From Sipunculus nudus (lineage: Eukaryota; Annelida; Sipuncula; Golfingiida; Sipunculidae), in assembly GCA_026874595.1 (NCBI GenBank), contig CM049316.1, positions 71,143,176-71,207,175 on the forward strand: a stretch of 64,000 nucleotides of DNA, read 5' to 3'. Shown one piece after another: positions 25,891 to 37,505 of this stretch. How positions within the stretch are numbered: the stretch's first letter is position 1; every line of letters begins with the position of its first letter. The translations under genes were made by a program, and so were the position numbers. The notes beneath the pieces were generated by a model. That model searched no databases and had not been told where the DNA came from. It saw only the letters and a program-made list of their open reading frames with translations.

Positions 25891-26305
25891 TGTGACATAG
25901 TACACATATTATTTCAAATGAATATGAGCCTTTATATAAAGGGTATTTTGTTTATGAATGAGAAGGTTTATCCGAGTACATATCGGATACCATGTTACAG
26001 TATTAATGAATTGATCTAGTTATACCAGGTGTAATTATTTTCTAATTGTGAATTTCAATAAATAGCAGACCCTTTTCATTGTAGTATTACATTTTTAATT
26101 TGTTTCTATCATCTTGTAAACAGTTTAGGTTTATTTAGTTTAAAAACCTACCACCAGATGCCAGAACCAGACAGTCTTTGATTTCCACATCATGGTTATT
26201 TATGTATGAAAGATGGAGGAAAGTCTGGCATGCAAGATTAAACTTCAGATTAACTTTATATCACACAAGCATGCAGAATTAGAGGCACATCAGATATTTT
26301 TTAAC

Positions 26306-27000
26306 ATAGCTGACAGTTATTCATCTGAGCTAAATTAAGTGATGATCCTTTGTCTGTTGTCTGGCCAGCTCCTCTTTATCAGGGCACAAATCAAAACTAG
26401 TATAGTTTCAGATCTGACATTTTGCATACCATTTAACAAGGTAAAAAGACTATAACTGTACCTGAAACTAGTTCAGTATGACATCATTCCCTTGATATAT
26501 TAAGCAAAAGGCTCCATTTTCCATTGAAACCCCTTTGTTACACCTCAAGATGGCCTATTATCAAAATTGCTGATAATAATTTGTTCATATTTAGTACAAT
26601 AGTTTCCAAGTATATTTTCTATGTACATGTTTGTTTGTAGAATTTGTAGAAGTTATTGGCTAGGGAATACTTTACTTTGTAAGAACTGACAGAACAATAT
26701 ATTTAATTACAGCTTGTTAACTGGTAAAGCTAGAGAGTTTTTATCCTCAGAATATATCTAGATGAAATTGATATTCAAGTGTACACCAAAAGTTAGATAA
26801 ATTGTTATTTATAAGTAATAAGCTTAAATGCCAAATCTCTGCTATAAATTTTGCAACACTTTCAGTTTGACAATTGCATATTTTTTCCCTGTAAGCACTG
26901 TTGATTCCACTCTCATATTTTGAACATATTACAATTTCAGCTTTTATATCCTTAATTTGAAACAAGTTTATCAGAAAGTGTAGTTTTTATCAAAGTTATT
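26306..27000 (+). mobile_element. Old, diverged family 1 copy
   Basis: It starts with a degraded hairpin (AGCTGACAGTTATTCATCTGAGCT-like) and CCTTTGTCTGTTGTCTGG. It then keeps the order of unit 1: CCTATTATCAAAATTGCTGA, TCTATGTACATG, TAAGCACTGTTGATT. Much more diverged than the copies at 5.3 and 16.5 kb, and without a clear 3' end. Confidence 0.6.
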
Positions 27001-27481
27001 AGCAAAACAATAAGTCAACCTGTGTGATGATGTGCAGTGATATTGTATTAAGTAAATACTTTCAATGTCAAAGATATAAAGTTTATTTCAAGAATATGAC
27101 TAGTTTTATCGTAGATCTTTTAAATTTTTGAATTTTGTAAATTATGGAAATTATGAGCTTTAATTTTAAAACCATTAAAAACAAATTAAACTTGTCTCCA
27201 GTTTAGAAATAGGCACAAATCTCTCCAATATTATAAATCATATCCTTATGTGGAATAAAATTTATGGATTCTGAAATTTGAAAGCAGTAGCCAAATGTTG
27301 GAAAAATTTTAGTAGTAAGGCCCGAGTTGGTTAGGCAAGGCAGCTCGATGCCTGTAACCCAGCCAGACAGCCTCCCCCTACCCCTGATGGCAAATTGTGT
27401 ACTGAACTGTGCTGCATGTTTCGATCTTGGATTGCTACTGTTTGTTTTATGAGATTAGTCCCAACAGTTATAACTTTTCAT

Positions 27482-27620
27482 TTTTAGCTCATATGGCCTC
27501 AGGCCAAATGAGTTTATGCCACAAGGATGTAGCATCCGGTGTCCATCTGTCTGCCCGTAATCCTGGCGCCCGTTCACAATTCACATACAATTATTCTTCT
27601 CCTTTATTTCTTGACTGATA
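27482..27620 (+). mobile_element. Hairpin-ended element, AGCTCATATGGCC type (family 4), 5' part
   Basis: TTTTT and then a 29-nt hairpin (27486-27514; 12 of 14 pairs: AGCTCATATGGCCT / AGGCCAAATGAGTT), followed by GGTGTCCATCTGTCTGCCCG. This start is common in mollusc sequence (recognition from memory). The 3' limit is not seen. Confidence 0.5.
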
Positions 27621-27870
27621 TTTATCTATTTTTGGAATATCAGATAGGGCCAGGTGTGGGCTTTTAAATATAATACACAGAACTCTTTCACACAACTCTT
27701 TCAAAATCCTAAATATGCTTCTCCATAATATCATGACTTATTAAGAGCCAGCTTGTTATATCTGTTACCGCCAGGTGAATGCTTTTAAATTACTACAAAG
27801 ATTTTTTAAAATCATCAATTTAATTCATTAATCACAATTTCACTTTTTACTGCATGATTATTTCATTAAT

Positions 27871-27995
27871 GTTTTCTTTTATGTAATGGAGGTCTACAAA
27901 TGATGGGCCATGTGTTTTCTTTTATGTATTGGAGGTCTACAAGTGTTTGGCTATGTGTTTTCTTTTATGTAATGGAGGTCTACTAGTAATGGGCT
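27871..27995. repeat. Three copies of a 42-44-bp tandem repeat
   Basis: GTTTTCTTTTATGTAATGG with AGGTCTAC and GGGC(C/T)AT starts at 27871, 27913 and 27957. Confidence 0.8.
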
Positions 27996-28837
27996 ATATT
28001 GTCATATTGTAAGATACCCCTGCCACCTATCACATGTGCATGGGGCTTCAGATTTAGAAGTTACATACAGTCTATCCTTAGAATAAATGTTGTTACTTAT
28101 ACACCAACTTTTACAATATTTAATTAGAAAAAAATAATCATTTCAGAGAGTTGAAACTGGTGGATGTACAGAGGATTAGTAGATTAGATTTAAATGATAC
28201 GTCATCAGTAACTCCAATTCTAATTATTTTATATCCAGAAGAATTTAATTACCAACCACATACACAAATTTCCCATATTTTCTTCAAAACACTTTAAATA
28301 GGATTTCAGACACAAATAATCTGGTATGGATCATGCATATCAATGAAAGTGAATTTTATGTATATGTTTCTTAAGATACTATGGAAACAGATATATGATG
28401 TCAGTAAAAAGCAACCAGCTAGTGGAAACCACAGATTTTATTGAATGCATTCTCGTCATATTAGGCTCTGTATCCAAATTCTATATAACAATGAAATGTC
28501 ATAGAACAATTTCCTGTAACAGTTGTGAAACCACACAATAAAAAATTAAATTGTTCTTCAGAATCATAACTTTTTTTTTTAACTGACTGACTGCCAGCCT
28601 TGCTGTGTTTTTTCTATTCGCAGTTTTGCCACAGTCCCTTCAGACAATTCATAATGATATCATAAAAGATTTACTCAATTTTGTGATGTTTAAATGCACC
28701 ATTTTAAGATTTGATGCACATATTTCAGTCTTTCAGCAAATTTCTGTTGATTTTTACAACCATTAAATTTTCCAGAAAAAAAAGAAAGAGTGTATCCTTT
28801 AACTTTTTTAACATTTTGCTCGGACTGTGAAGAACAA
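27996..28837. other. DNA downstream of the GPCR gene, nothing recognised
   Basis: AT-rich, lies beyond the candidate poly(A) signal of the minus-strand GPCR. Confidence 0.5.
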
Positions 28838-28843
28838 TTTATT
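28838..28843 (-). promoter_or_regulatory. Candidate poly(A) signal of the GPCR gene
   Basis: Read on the minus strand, AATAAA lies about 60 nt past the TAA stop (28907-28905). This is a usual distance for a short 3' UTR. The hexamer is common by chance in AT-rich DNA, so its position is the main support. Confidence 0.4.
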
Positions 28844-28904
28844 CTTCAGAGTGGCCAAAACCTTTAATACTTTTAGGTTAAAGTTTGTTATAATAGACAT
28901 AAGA

Positions 28905-30148
28905 TTATAATGTTGTGCAGGTTACACTGGTACAAGGCTCCTCTGTGGTTGTGTCAGGTATTTCATTATCATCATCATCTACATCATATGACTCATCATC
29001 AACTGTATGAGCATGGCCTGACATCAGTTCCTCACGGAAGGCCATAGGGGGCTTGCTGGAAGTCGATCCATGACAACAACGCAGCAACTGCTTAACTGAA
29101 TTTCTGAAGCAAGCAGTACTCCACAAACAAACAAAAAACTGAAAACTGTAGTAACACCCATCTAAGAGTGTAAAAATACTTTGTGCTGGAATAAGCTTAA
29201 TTTCAACAGACATCGTATTTGGGAAGTTAATAAAATGCCTCTCAAACAAATATTTAAACATTGTGAATATTGTTTTTGGTACATTAAATATGAGGTACAT
29301 CCAGCACAACGCAGCAATCATTTTATATGGAGAATCGGAGAGTTTTTTGTAGATATCTCTTTGTACTGGTTGTGGTCGGTGACTTTGCCTCTTGTTGGTG
29401 ATATCTCCCTTGCAGAGTCTCATCGTCATGGACACCACACAAAGAAATATGGTAATAGCAGGGATGAGTTCTCCGATCAACAATTCAATAACTGGCCATA
29501 TAATCCGTTGAAATTCCTCACTGTGTTGATGTATGCGACTCTGGTGTGCTAGCTGTGTCGGAAACGTACAGACTTTCCGACCAAGCAGGCTGCCCTGTTT
29601 TGCTATGAGAAGCTCAAAAGACCAAAAATAATGAATATTCACCCAGATTATTAGCACAGTCATTAGCCACATGATCCCTTTGCTGCGGTCATGGTTGCAC
29701 AGCTCTTTGGCCCGTTTTGGCATTTTTAATCCAATGAACCCTTCGACGGCCACACACACCATCAACCAGCGTGACATGTGGAACACACAGTTAAACGCAA
29801 ATGTGTACACTTTACATGCAGTCTCTGAGCAATGTAAGAGCCAGTTTGACACGTCAAGGCCACATAAAACCTTCAACCATTCGTTTCCAATGCATATATA
29901 CAATAAGGTGAGGTCAAGGACATTTAGTACTGCCAGGTAGTAGCATGAGGATAAGATTCTTGTCGTCATTTGGATCATCGTAAGCATTGATAACACATTG
30001 CCAATGCTTCCGAAGAGCAGGATAATTGGACTCAAGAAGAGGGTCAGATAAGTTGCGATCTGCTCCTCATAGTTGACCAATCGTTCTTCGAAATTCACGG
30101 TGTCGATTGTGTTGTTCATGCTAAAGTTTTCATAAAAGCTGCCAGAAT
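28905..30148 (-). CDS. Class A (rhodopsin-like) peptide-type GPCR, main exon
   Basis: Seven-transmembrane plasma-membrane receptor, probably for a neuropeptide; ligand unknown. An open frame can be read from ATG 30164 (419 residues, numbered so here), but those first bases look like the end of an intron, with an acceptor at 30150/30149. ATG 30119 (Met16) is another possible start. Seen: N-glycosylation sites N13 (NFS) and N17 (NNT); TM1 ~38-64 with GN (N56); TM2 ~73-98 with LxxxD (D84); TM3 from C117, exactly 25 residues before position 3.50, with C199 as its likely disulfide partner; TM4 ~163-185; TM5 ~222-250 with P235; TM6 ~280-305 with P296; TM7 ~326-352; helix 8 with C363/C364, possible palmitoylation sites. 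Odd: the DRY arginine is glycine (E141-G142-F143), CWxP reads FNVP, and NPxxY reads QFFVC. The tail has an acidic stretch (389-408) and ends TTL, a class I PDZ ligand. The fold resembles FMRFamide-receptor-like lophotrochozoan GPCRs. It is certainly a GPCR; the subfamily is inference. Confidence 0.93.
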
Positions 30149-31007
30149 CTGAAAATGACAACATAAAAATTACAAATTAATCGAATTTTATCAGTAAATT
30201 ATTTGAGGTCAGTGCTATTTAATTGTGTGAGAGCCAGTGGTCATAACTCACTGGATAGCATATGGTGCCACAGTCACCATTATATGAGGTAGGTTTTTTT
30301 CAGTGGTTAAGCCATAGCTATATTCACCATGAATCAAACCAAAAATATCATGACTGCTGTTTAGGGATTGTGGGTAATGAAAGCATTTCCCTACAATGCA
30401 CATGAGTGATTTTTTTAAAAGTACTTTATAAATAAGATTCATGGAATAGTTTTTTTTTTTTATGTTTAACTGCAATCCAGAACATTAATTATTTCTTAAG
30501 CCTTCATGAGTTATATTCTTTGTTTTGCTCCTGGGTTTAACCTCCACATCTGGTGGCTCGTGTTTTCATTTTCCTCTCAAACACAATCAGTATTTATAAC
30601 TGTAATATAAAAGCAAAAAAAAACATTTAGATTTCGGAAGCATAGGTGCTTTCAGAGATCAAGCTTCCTAGTTTAATCTGCTGAGAACAAGAACTTTAAT
30701 GAATTAAAAAAAAAACTAAATGACACTCTTGCCAGGAACATATTCGTTATATGGACTTATTTTAATCAACAATTGGGAAAAGCTTTAATACAGAATTTAA
30801 ATGAGAAAGAAGCAAGACAGATTAGCATACAAAAATATTAATCAATACTTATAACATGAGCAGGATATAATTCTGTGCAAGGTCTAAAAGGATGCATATA
30901 AGATGGGGACTTATTTAGAATTGAAATGTCATTTGGAGCAATTTGAAAAAAATTGGGGGGGGGGGGAATGTTTGCCAGAGATGTTAACGGGCATGCTTAA
31001 TTGATAC
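30149..31007 (-). other. Inferred GPCR intron, 859 bp
   Basis: Read on the minus strand it begins gtatca after CAG and ends with a T-rich tract and gtcattttcag. It contains a 12-base G run on the plus strand (30955-30966), i.e. a C run in the transcript, and a T run near 30450-30461. No other coding signal was seen in it. Confidence 0.55.
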
Positions 31008-31185
31008 CTGGAAGCAGGTGGTCCCATTGGCCGGGCTCGTAATCCGCGAACTGTAAGGTATCTTCTGCTCCGCCATAATCGGCTGCTCCGAGCGTGTCCA
31101 GAACTTGCGGGATCCACATGTAGCAACAGAAATCTGTGATCCGGGTAAAGCAGAACCCAGGGTAACGCAAAGCCTGGCCTGTCAT
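31008..31185 (-). CDS. Probable 5' coding exon of the GPCR (N-terminal extracellular region)
   Basis: The minus strand has an open frame from an ATG in good context (GCCATGA) at 31185: 59 codons plus one G, ending in a consensus donor, CAG|gtatca, at 31008/31007. The leftover G joins the AT that begins the GPCR exon to make GAT (Asp), the same residue that exon already reads, so the two exons are in phase. The joined frame is 1422 nt including the stop, 473 residues. The exon is GC-richer than its surroundings and stops shortly after the donor, as a coding exon should. The peptide has four cysteines (FCF, FCCY), then an acidic stretch with DYGG and ADYEPGQWDH, plausible for a receptor ectodomain; I recognise no family. 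Met23 is a weaker alternative start. A possible acceptor (gcacatgcacag) just before the ATG leaves room for further 5' exons. The join is inferred from sequence only. Confidence 0.6.
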
Positions 31186-32559
31186 GGCTGTGCATGTGCT
31201 GCCACCTACCAGTTGTTGATGGTACTAATTATCCAGTGCTTAAATTTCAAGATTGTCTTCAGTCACTCTTTAATCAGAACTGGTCTGATTCAAGGCCTTT
31301 CCCATAATCCATAATGATGTCTCTTTCTTATAGTTTATATGAAATTATCCTTCATACAGTGTTTGATGTATGTTTCTTCAAACAATGTTTAAGGCTATAA
31401 TGAACCATTGTAATGATGTTTTCGTTGCACCTTGTGTCATAGATTTCATAATAAACACACTATTTCATATAGTTTAAACTGTATCCATGATATATTTAAT
31501 GCAATATTCTCCAAGTTGTTCACAATCCTTACTCTTTCATTTAGTTTACAATGCACTATTAGGCATGTATTTTAGTATGTATCATTCCTTATAGATACAC
31601 AAGTATCCAAAGTTTGATCATCAGATAAATCTTCTGGCCTGATTGAAGTCCATGATTTTATACACTGATATCTGTGAAATTTTCCTTTCCTATTAATATG
31701 TTTATTTGGCGTGTTCTTTTCTTCACTTTTTAACATGTCTGGATGACATCATTCCTGAATGGGTGCAATAGCTGCATGTTCACATGGATGTCTCTCATTT
31801 GCAGATGACAAGCCACTAAACTTCTGTATGTAGATTTGCTGTGTATGCAGACCTTAAATGCTTTTCACCGATTTCACCTGCAATCATAGTATAATGTGTA
31901 CACTTCTGACTTCCTATTTATTGACTTAAACTGCCATTGAGGTATTTAATAAAAATCTATAGCACACATTAATAATTTATTGACACTTCTTGTTGCCCAC
32001 AGCACATCATCCTTTATGTACATTTGTTATTGATCCATAACCTTGTACTGTTTGATTACATAACATGTGTGGTATAATCCATAACATTGCAGCTCAAAGT
32101 TCAGAACATCTGTTGAACTCCATGACATAATATTTCAGCAAAGGCTGAAAAAATCCATGTATTACTAATAGCTGGCTTTCATTTGATATACGTTTATCTT
32201 TGATGCTCTTCCAATAATTGTCCATAAAATCTGTATTCCAAGAAGATTATTTAGTCAGTTGGTCTCCTTGTAAAATCCTGTATTTACAACATAAGTCCTC
32301 AGGCACCTGAAAATATAAAATAACAAAAAATACAGTGAAGGTTTAATTATATAATGTGAGGGTAAAATATATGACATTGAAGATTTAGATATTTAAACAT
32401 GGATAACATAATTTCAATGCAGATTTACATAACTTCAAAGGTGATATAAAAATATACAGTGAAGTGTTAGAACTATGGATTCATGTAAAGTTTCAGCCAT
32501 ATAGCTAAATAAATGTAAAGTTATGGGTTTATAGTCTGATATCACCGATTGATGTCAGT
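31186..32559. other. DNA upstream of the GPCR 5' exon, no promoter identified
   Basis: No convincing TATA or initiator was seen on the minus strand, and a further 5' exon cannot be excluded. Confidence 0.4.
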
Positions 32560-32860
32560 CTCTTCCAACTCAGTTTACACTTTCCCTTTTCAATTCTGTA
32601 GCATTTCTCGGCTCCCTGGGGAGCTTACAAACCTTGCAGCCATAGTATATGCTAGAAGGTTATTCATTCTACATTTTCCCACCGCCCATGAACAGTACCC
32701 ATTCACTCCTTGGTGGAGAGCACATACCCTTGTGGAAAATACTTACCGGTAGGCTAGATTCTTAGCATGGAAGATTGTCAGAACAGGACATGACCCACAA
32801 ACTTGCGGTCACAAATCCATTGCCCTATAACCATTATACTGTTGCGCTTCACAGTATTGA
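32560..32860 (-). mobile_element. tRNA-derived SINE, minus strand
   Basis: Read on the minus strand it has GCGCAACAGTATAATGGTTA (A-box region, 32838-32825 core), then GTGACCGCAAGTTTGTGGG and a weak B box GGGTCATGTCC (32796-32786). A body with CACCAAGGAGTGAATGGGTA follows to about 32560. Diverged, but in the right order for a SINE. Confidence 0.45.
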
Positions 32861-35067
32861 TAACATATGTCATTATATATTCAAACTAGAAAGCACTCAG
32901 GGATAGCAAACATCTGCCAACTTTCTGGGTCACCAACTACAGAAATATCTCCTGAATCCTGATCACCTTTGATGTGAAAGATCAGGAAATGTATTAATCC
33001 AAGGCAGAAAAATTAAGAGAAATTATTTTTCACTGAACACCAACTCAGTGGTTGCATCACATGTCAGCTCTGCCCACTAGAATAAAGGCAGCTCCAGTTT
33101 GGACACACCTGGGAACATTGCAGGCCTTTAAAATTGTTACCCCTCTCAGAAATTAACACTAAAGATTTTAACTACATATGTACTACTAGATTATGATGAC
33201 AGCCAAGCCCTTGGCTTAGACTAGCAACTTGTGCTGTCTCACAATTTGATCCCTTTAAACAAAATGTTATGGTAATTCATCACTATTTACAAAAATTAAA
33301 TTTATTACTTTGGTGTTACCCTGACCCTCCCAAAAAACTTTAACTTTTCATGTAAAAGTGCATGTTAACTGACAAGCCAACAGCACCAAATACATAAAAA
33401 TTCACTCCTGTCAGAGGTAAAATTAACTCCCAATAAGTAACCAGAGATATTGGTGATTTTGGTTAATCAAACAAAGAAACCAGATTGTTTGAATGACAAG
33501 TTGCTATAAAGCCATTTTATTAACTCAAAATGTTAGAAAACGTACAAATTAAATGCTTAATATAATCTGATTATGTTTTTCCACCCAGTGAGGTTTGCTG
33601 TTGTTTTTATTAATAAAATTACAAAAAAGGTACATAATTAATTAAGTTTCTGTTAATTAATCAGGATAAAACCAAAAGCATACCAAAATTTACCTTCAAA
33701 CACAATAAAGTAACACAATTAATATAGTTTATCCCACACAACACCAGGTTTTCCATACAGGATAGATTAGAGCTGCCTAGCCAGAGATGCTGTGTACTAG
33801 TTTCAGCACATGGATTTATGTCACATGGTCTATGACCTCTCTTTATTTTGTGAGGAAATTGAAATATCAGATTGTGAGCATCAGTCACTTGTTTTGTTTT
33901 GTTTTTTTTTTCAGAGGGAAAATTTTATCATTAACCATGTAAAATTTCATGAGAAGTTTATTTTTCACTGCTTTATCTGGCAGGTAAAGTTCTGCAGCAT
34001 TACTCCCTGCATATAGCTAGAGAGATGTAAATAAATACTCTAGATTTGATGCATGGTCATTACCCATATTGTGCCAGTATAGCCAGAGTTTACTTCTTAT
34101 GGAACACTTTAATTCAGACATTTTGTGACTATTAATGAGAAAAAGAATGGGCTGAAAGGACCAGAGACTTTTATTATATGCAGCATTTGTGTGCCACCTC
34201 ATGATAATTGTCTTTCAGCCAGTCAGGCTGTTTAAATTCAGTGACACTCACAGCACTGGTTGGGGATTTTACACCATCACTGCACGGTTATTATCAGCAT
34301 CAAAGCTTTCTGCTTCTTGATGGAAGCAGCTCATAGATGAACTAATTATTTGTTCTCATTCCAAGATATTGTACATAGATCACTGGTAATATGCACTTGC
34401 TAAAGGTAAATAAGTTTTCATTGTATATCCATCATCTTTTATAGTTTCATAGATGCTTAAAATTGTCACATGATGTTTCATAGTCCAAAGTCTCCTGGCA
34501 CCAGTTTAGTATAAGTCTGTTATAGATTTTATTTTAATGGTCAGCCGTAAGTTTTTAATTTCATATTTGAACAACAGTTTTTGTTTTATAGTAGACCAAC
34601 AGTTTCATTTTCTGTTCATAGATGTTCATCAATTTATCTGCTTTATGCCAGCTTTTGATTCTTTACTGAACATAAGTTTCACTTTCATTATTTACAATTA
34701 CTACAAATTTCATGTCTGAATCAGTGAATCACCGAACAGTTCATATTCATTATATATCTGATGTAGGTTTTATAATATAGAAATAAACATTGCAGAAAGA
34801 CTGCATGTTCTAGATCATACAGATTTGAACCATGTGCTGATCGAATAAATAATTGAGTGAATAAGCTAGTATATTAAAAAAATTACTAGCAGTATAACTT
34901 TTTCTAAAAGCATCATTAATAAAAAGTAATTTAATATTATGAGAAAATCAAACATTCATGACAATCTGCATGGATGACAATATTCAGAAAGGCTGGCCTA
35001 CATAAACAATATATGTTTTATATCTACAGGTTATGGAGGTATTTTCTGACATCCTATGATATTATGC
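32861..35067. other. No gene recognised
   Basis: AT-rich with short chance frames only. Confidence 0.5.
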
Positions 35068-35147
35068 AATAAAGAGGGTTTTAGGTAGCTTGCATGAGGC
35101 ACCCTAGAGGTTTTTAGGAGGCTTGCATGTGGCACCTTCGAGGTTTA
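35068..35147. repeat. Two-copy ~38-bp tandem repeat
   Basis: GTAGCTTGCATGAGGCACCC and GAGGCTTGCATGTGGCACC, each followed by an AGGTTT block. Confidence 0.7.
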
Positions 35148-35584
35148 GGAATATCATATATTTAATACCCAGTGCATTCAATATTATTTGTTTTGTTGTT
35201 ACAGCTTGACTTATTGAACTCAGTCAAATAGAGACTATTAATAGACAAATCAATTATGGTTACTTGTATATTACAAAAACTTTCATGTGCAGAAATTTTG
35301 CTGACAAAGAATGTGTGTTTAATATGTGTAATTATATGGGTTTTTTTTCACAAGATGCACCTGTTGCCATGCACTAAGATTTAAAGTTTATCTTTCAAAG
35401 AGATTGAATGGTATATACTCTGTTGTATTATGACCCGTTAAGCTAAACAAAAAATATCATCAAACACACATATTCTGTCAGTGTTTTAAGTTACCAATAA
35501 AAATCCAATAGAGTGGCTTCTACTTACTACTGCAGTGGTATATACATGGCAGTCTTTCTAGATCCATGGCTATAGCTGCTACTT

Positions 35585-35800
35585 TGTATAGCAAGGTTCT
35601 CTGGGTATGACCACCAGGGTTGGCAAAGAGCAAACAGTTTTAATCAGACCAATGAGAGCGTGGTGTCACATTGTGCATCCAGCTCCAAATTTTAAACATA
35701 TGACACCCACTCTTGTTGTTCTGATTACACTGGGACACCCATTCTTGTTGGTCTGGTATTTGGCTCTGTACAAGAACCGGCATAGGTTGTACACAATCTG
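35585..35800 (-). mobile_element. Dispersed repeat (MITE-like), copy 2, inverted
   Basis: Reverse-orientation relative of 11040-11230: CTTTGTATAGCAAGGTTCTC, CCACCAGGGTTGGC, ACATTGTGCATCCAGCTCC and TTCTGATTACACTGGGAC correspond to the complement of the first copy. It lacks the G run and has an extra CACCCACTCTTGTTG-type duplication. Confidence 0.55.
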
Positions 35801-37319
35801 CTAAACATCATAAGCAACACTCTTTCACCCTTTTACACTAAACAGTGGATTTAAAAAGACCAAAGCTGTCCATAAGAAAGAAAGATTCATTCACAGAAAA
35901 GACAACTAAAAGATCTGTACCAGGAGAATATTCAGACTTTTCACTTTCTTTAAAATATAAATTCTGCTTGCTTAATTAAACTTAACAAAGTTAAAAGTCG
36001 TGAATCTTCTAGGGTTTTAATGTTTTAATTTCACAGATGCTAATTATCAGCAAAAAACAAAGATCATTTTGAGGAATGCGCTGTATTATTTTATATTGTA
36101 TTGAATACAATACATAAAGATCATAAGGCACATTTTTCATATATTTATTCAAAGTAAATGTTTTCTCCATTGGACCCAAAATGGAAATGGTCTTGAAATT
36201 ACAAAGAAACAAATTTTTATATTTACTTCATGTGTTTTTTTTTATAAAAAGCTTCAGTCATATGCCAGTATACATGCAGATGACACATTCATTATGAAGT
36301 TATGAAGCAGGCAGTTGTATAGGCGGTATCATTGAAGAGCTGCCTTTCCTGACAATCTCTTTCAAATCACTGTCAATTCAAAGATGGTTTTGCAAATATG
36401 ATGAGAATCTGTGGACATATCAGCATAGCAATTGACTGAAAATCAAATTTCTCACAATCTAACAGCAAACAAGCTGTCATTGGCGTCAAATAAATATTGA
36501 TAAAACTGGTAATAATCAAATGATCAACCTTACCCAACATGTACCTTGAACAATAACATTCTATTGTTATCCATAGGGATTAGAAGTTAGAAATTATTAC
36601 GTCTTAATTGTAAGTACCCAGAATGCTTCAAACAGATCGTTATCAAGAGCTTTATCTTATGGAAGGATATCAATATAATCCCATATGGAAGTTTATTAAT
36701 ACATATTACAAACTAGATTTGTAATACTTCTTTACACACAATGGAAATGATTAAGTGATATGATTGTGCATATACAGGTAAATAAAGAGATTAGTTGATA
36801 TTGCTTTCAGTCTTTTTTCGTAGTCTCAATTTATGTCTGTATCTGGATGTAGTCAACACTTTTGTAAATTGATCCCTGAAATTAGGATTGCCTGCTCTTT
36901 TCTGAGAGTAATTTATAATTTAAATTAAAAAGGTAAATTAGCTATGACATTTTCCGGCCTAAATGAACAGTAATTAAACACATTGCTCTCAAAGAGTGCA
37001 TACCTTTGCAAAGCATCTGACTGATCACAGAAGGTTGCAATTGTCCTGGAGTAACAGTAATGTATTATTTTAAGCTGGATGTGATGAGTGTAATGTATGC
37101 TATTTAAGAGTATCTGAAAACCCTCAGTCAGTCTCACGCATCATGGTAAAATGTAGATATTGCAAACGAAAAGTTATTGATATACAAATAAACTCGCTGT
37201 ATTACCACTCTCAACTTAATAAGAAGGCATTAATTAAGAAGCTTCAAAAGCCATAAAGTTACTCAACATAAATCCTTCATCTGTGAATAGATTGGAGATA
37301 AATTGTACTATCTTATTAA
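35801..37319. other. No gene recognised
   Basis: AT-rich with short chance frames only. Confidence 0.5.
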
Positions 37320-37505
37320 AGGGACCTAATCATACTCACATGCATAAGCATGCACAAGGCTGGACCTTTGATCACAGTCTATTTATGGTAAACATACCAG
37401 TACTCACAAACAGAACCATAACAACATATAAAACAAAGTGGAGATATATAAGCCCATGTGTCAGGCTAGTTTTTATGGGAAACTTCTATATTCAGCCAAA
37501 ATGAA
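37320..37505. repeat. Dispersed repeat, copy 2 (partner at 25.7 kb)
   Basis: ACAGAACCATAACAACATAT, GGAGATATATAAGCCCATG, GAAACTTCTATATTCAGCC and AAAATGA match copy 1 in the same orientation. The apparent 73-codon frame here is repeat sequence. Confidence 0.6.

Noticed and set aside
29181-29940. Plus-strand frames opposite the GPCR exon
   Set aside because: Antisense shadows of the GPCR coding sequence.
30929-31195. 88-codon overlapping minus-strand frame (MHSHDRPGF...) over the GPCR 5' exon
   Set aside because: It runs through the splice donor and has arginine/proline-rich content typical of a shadow of the real frame.
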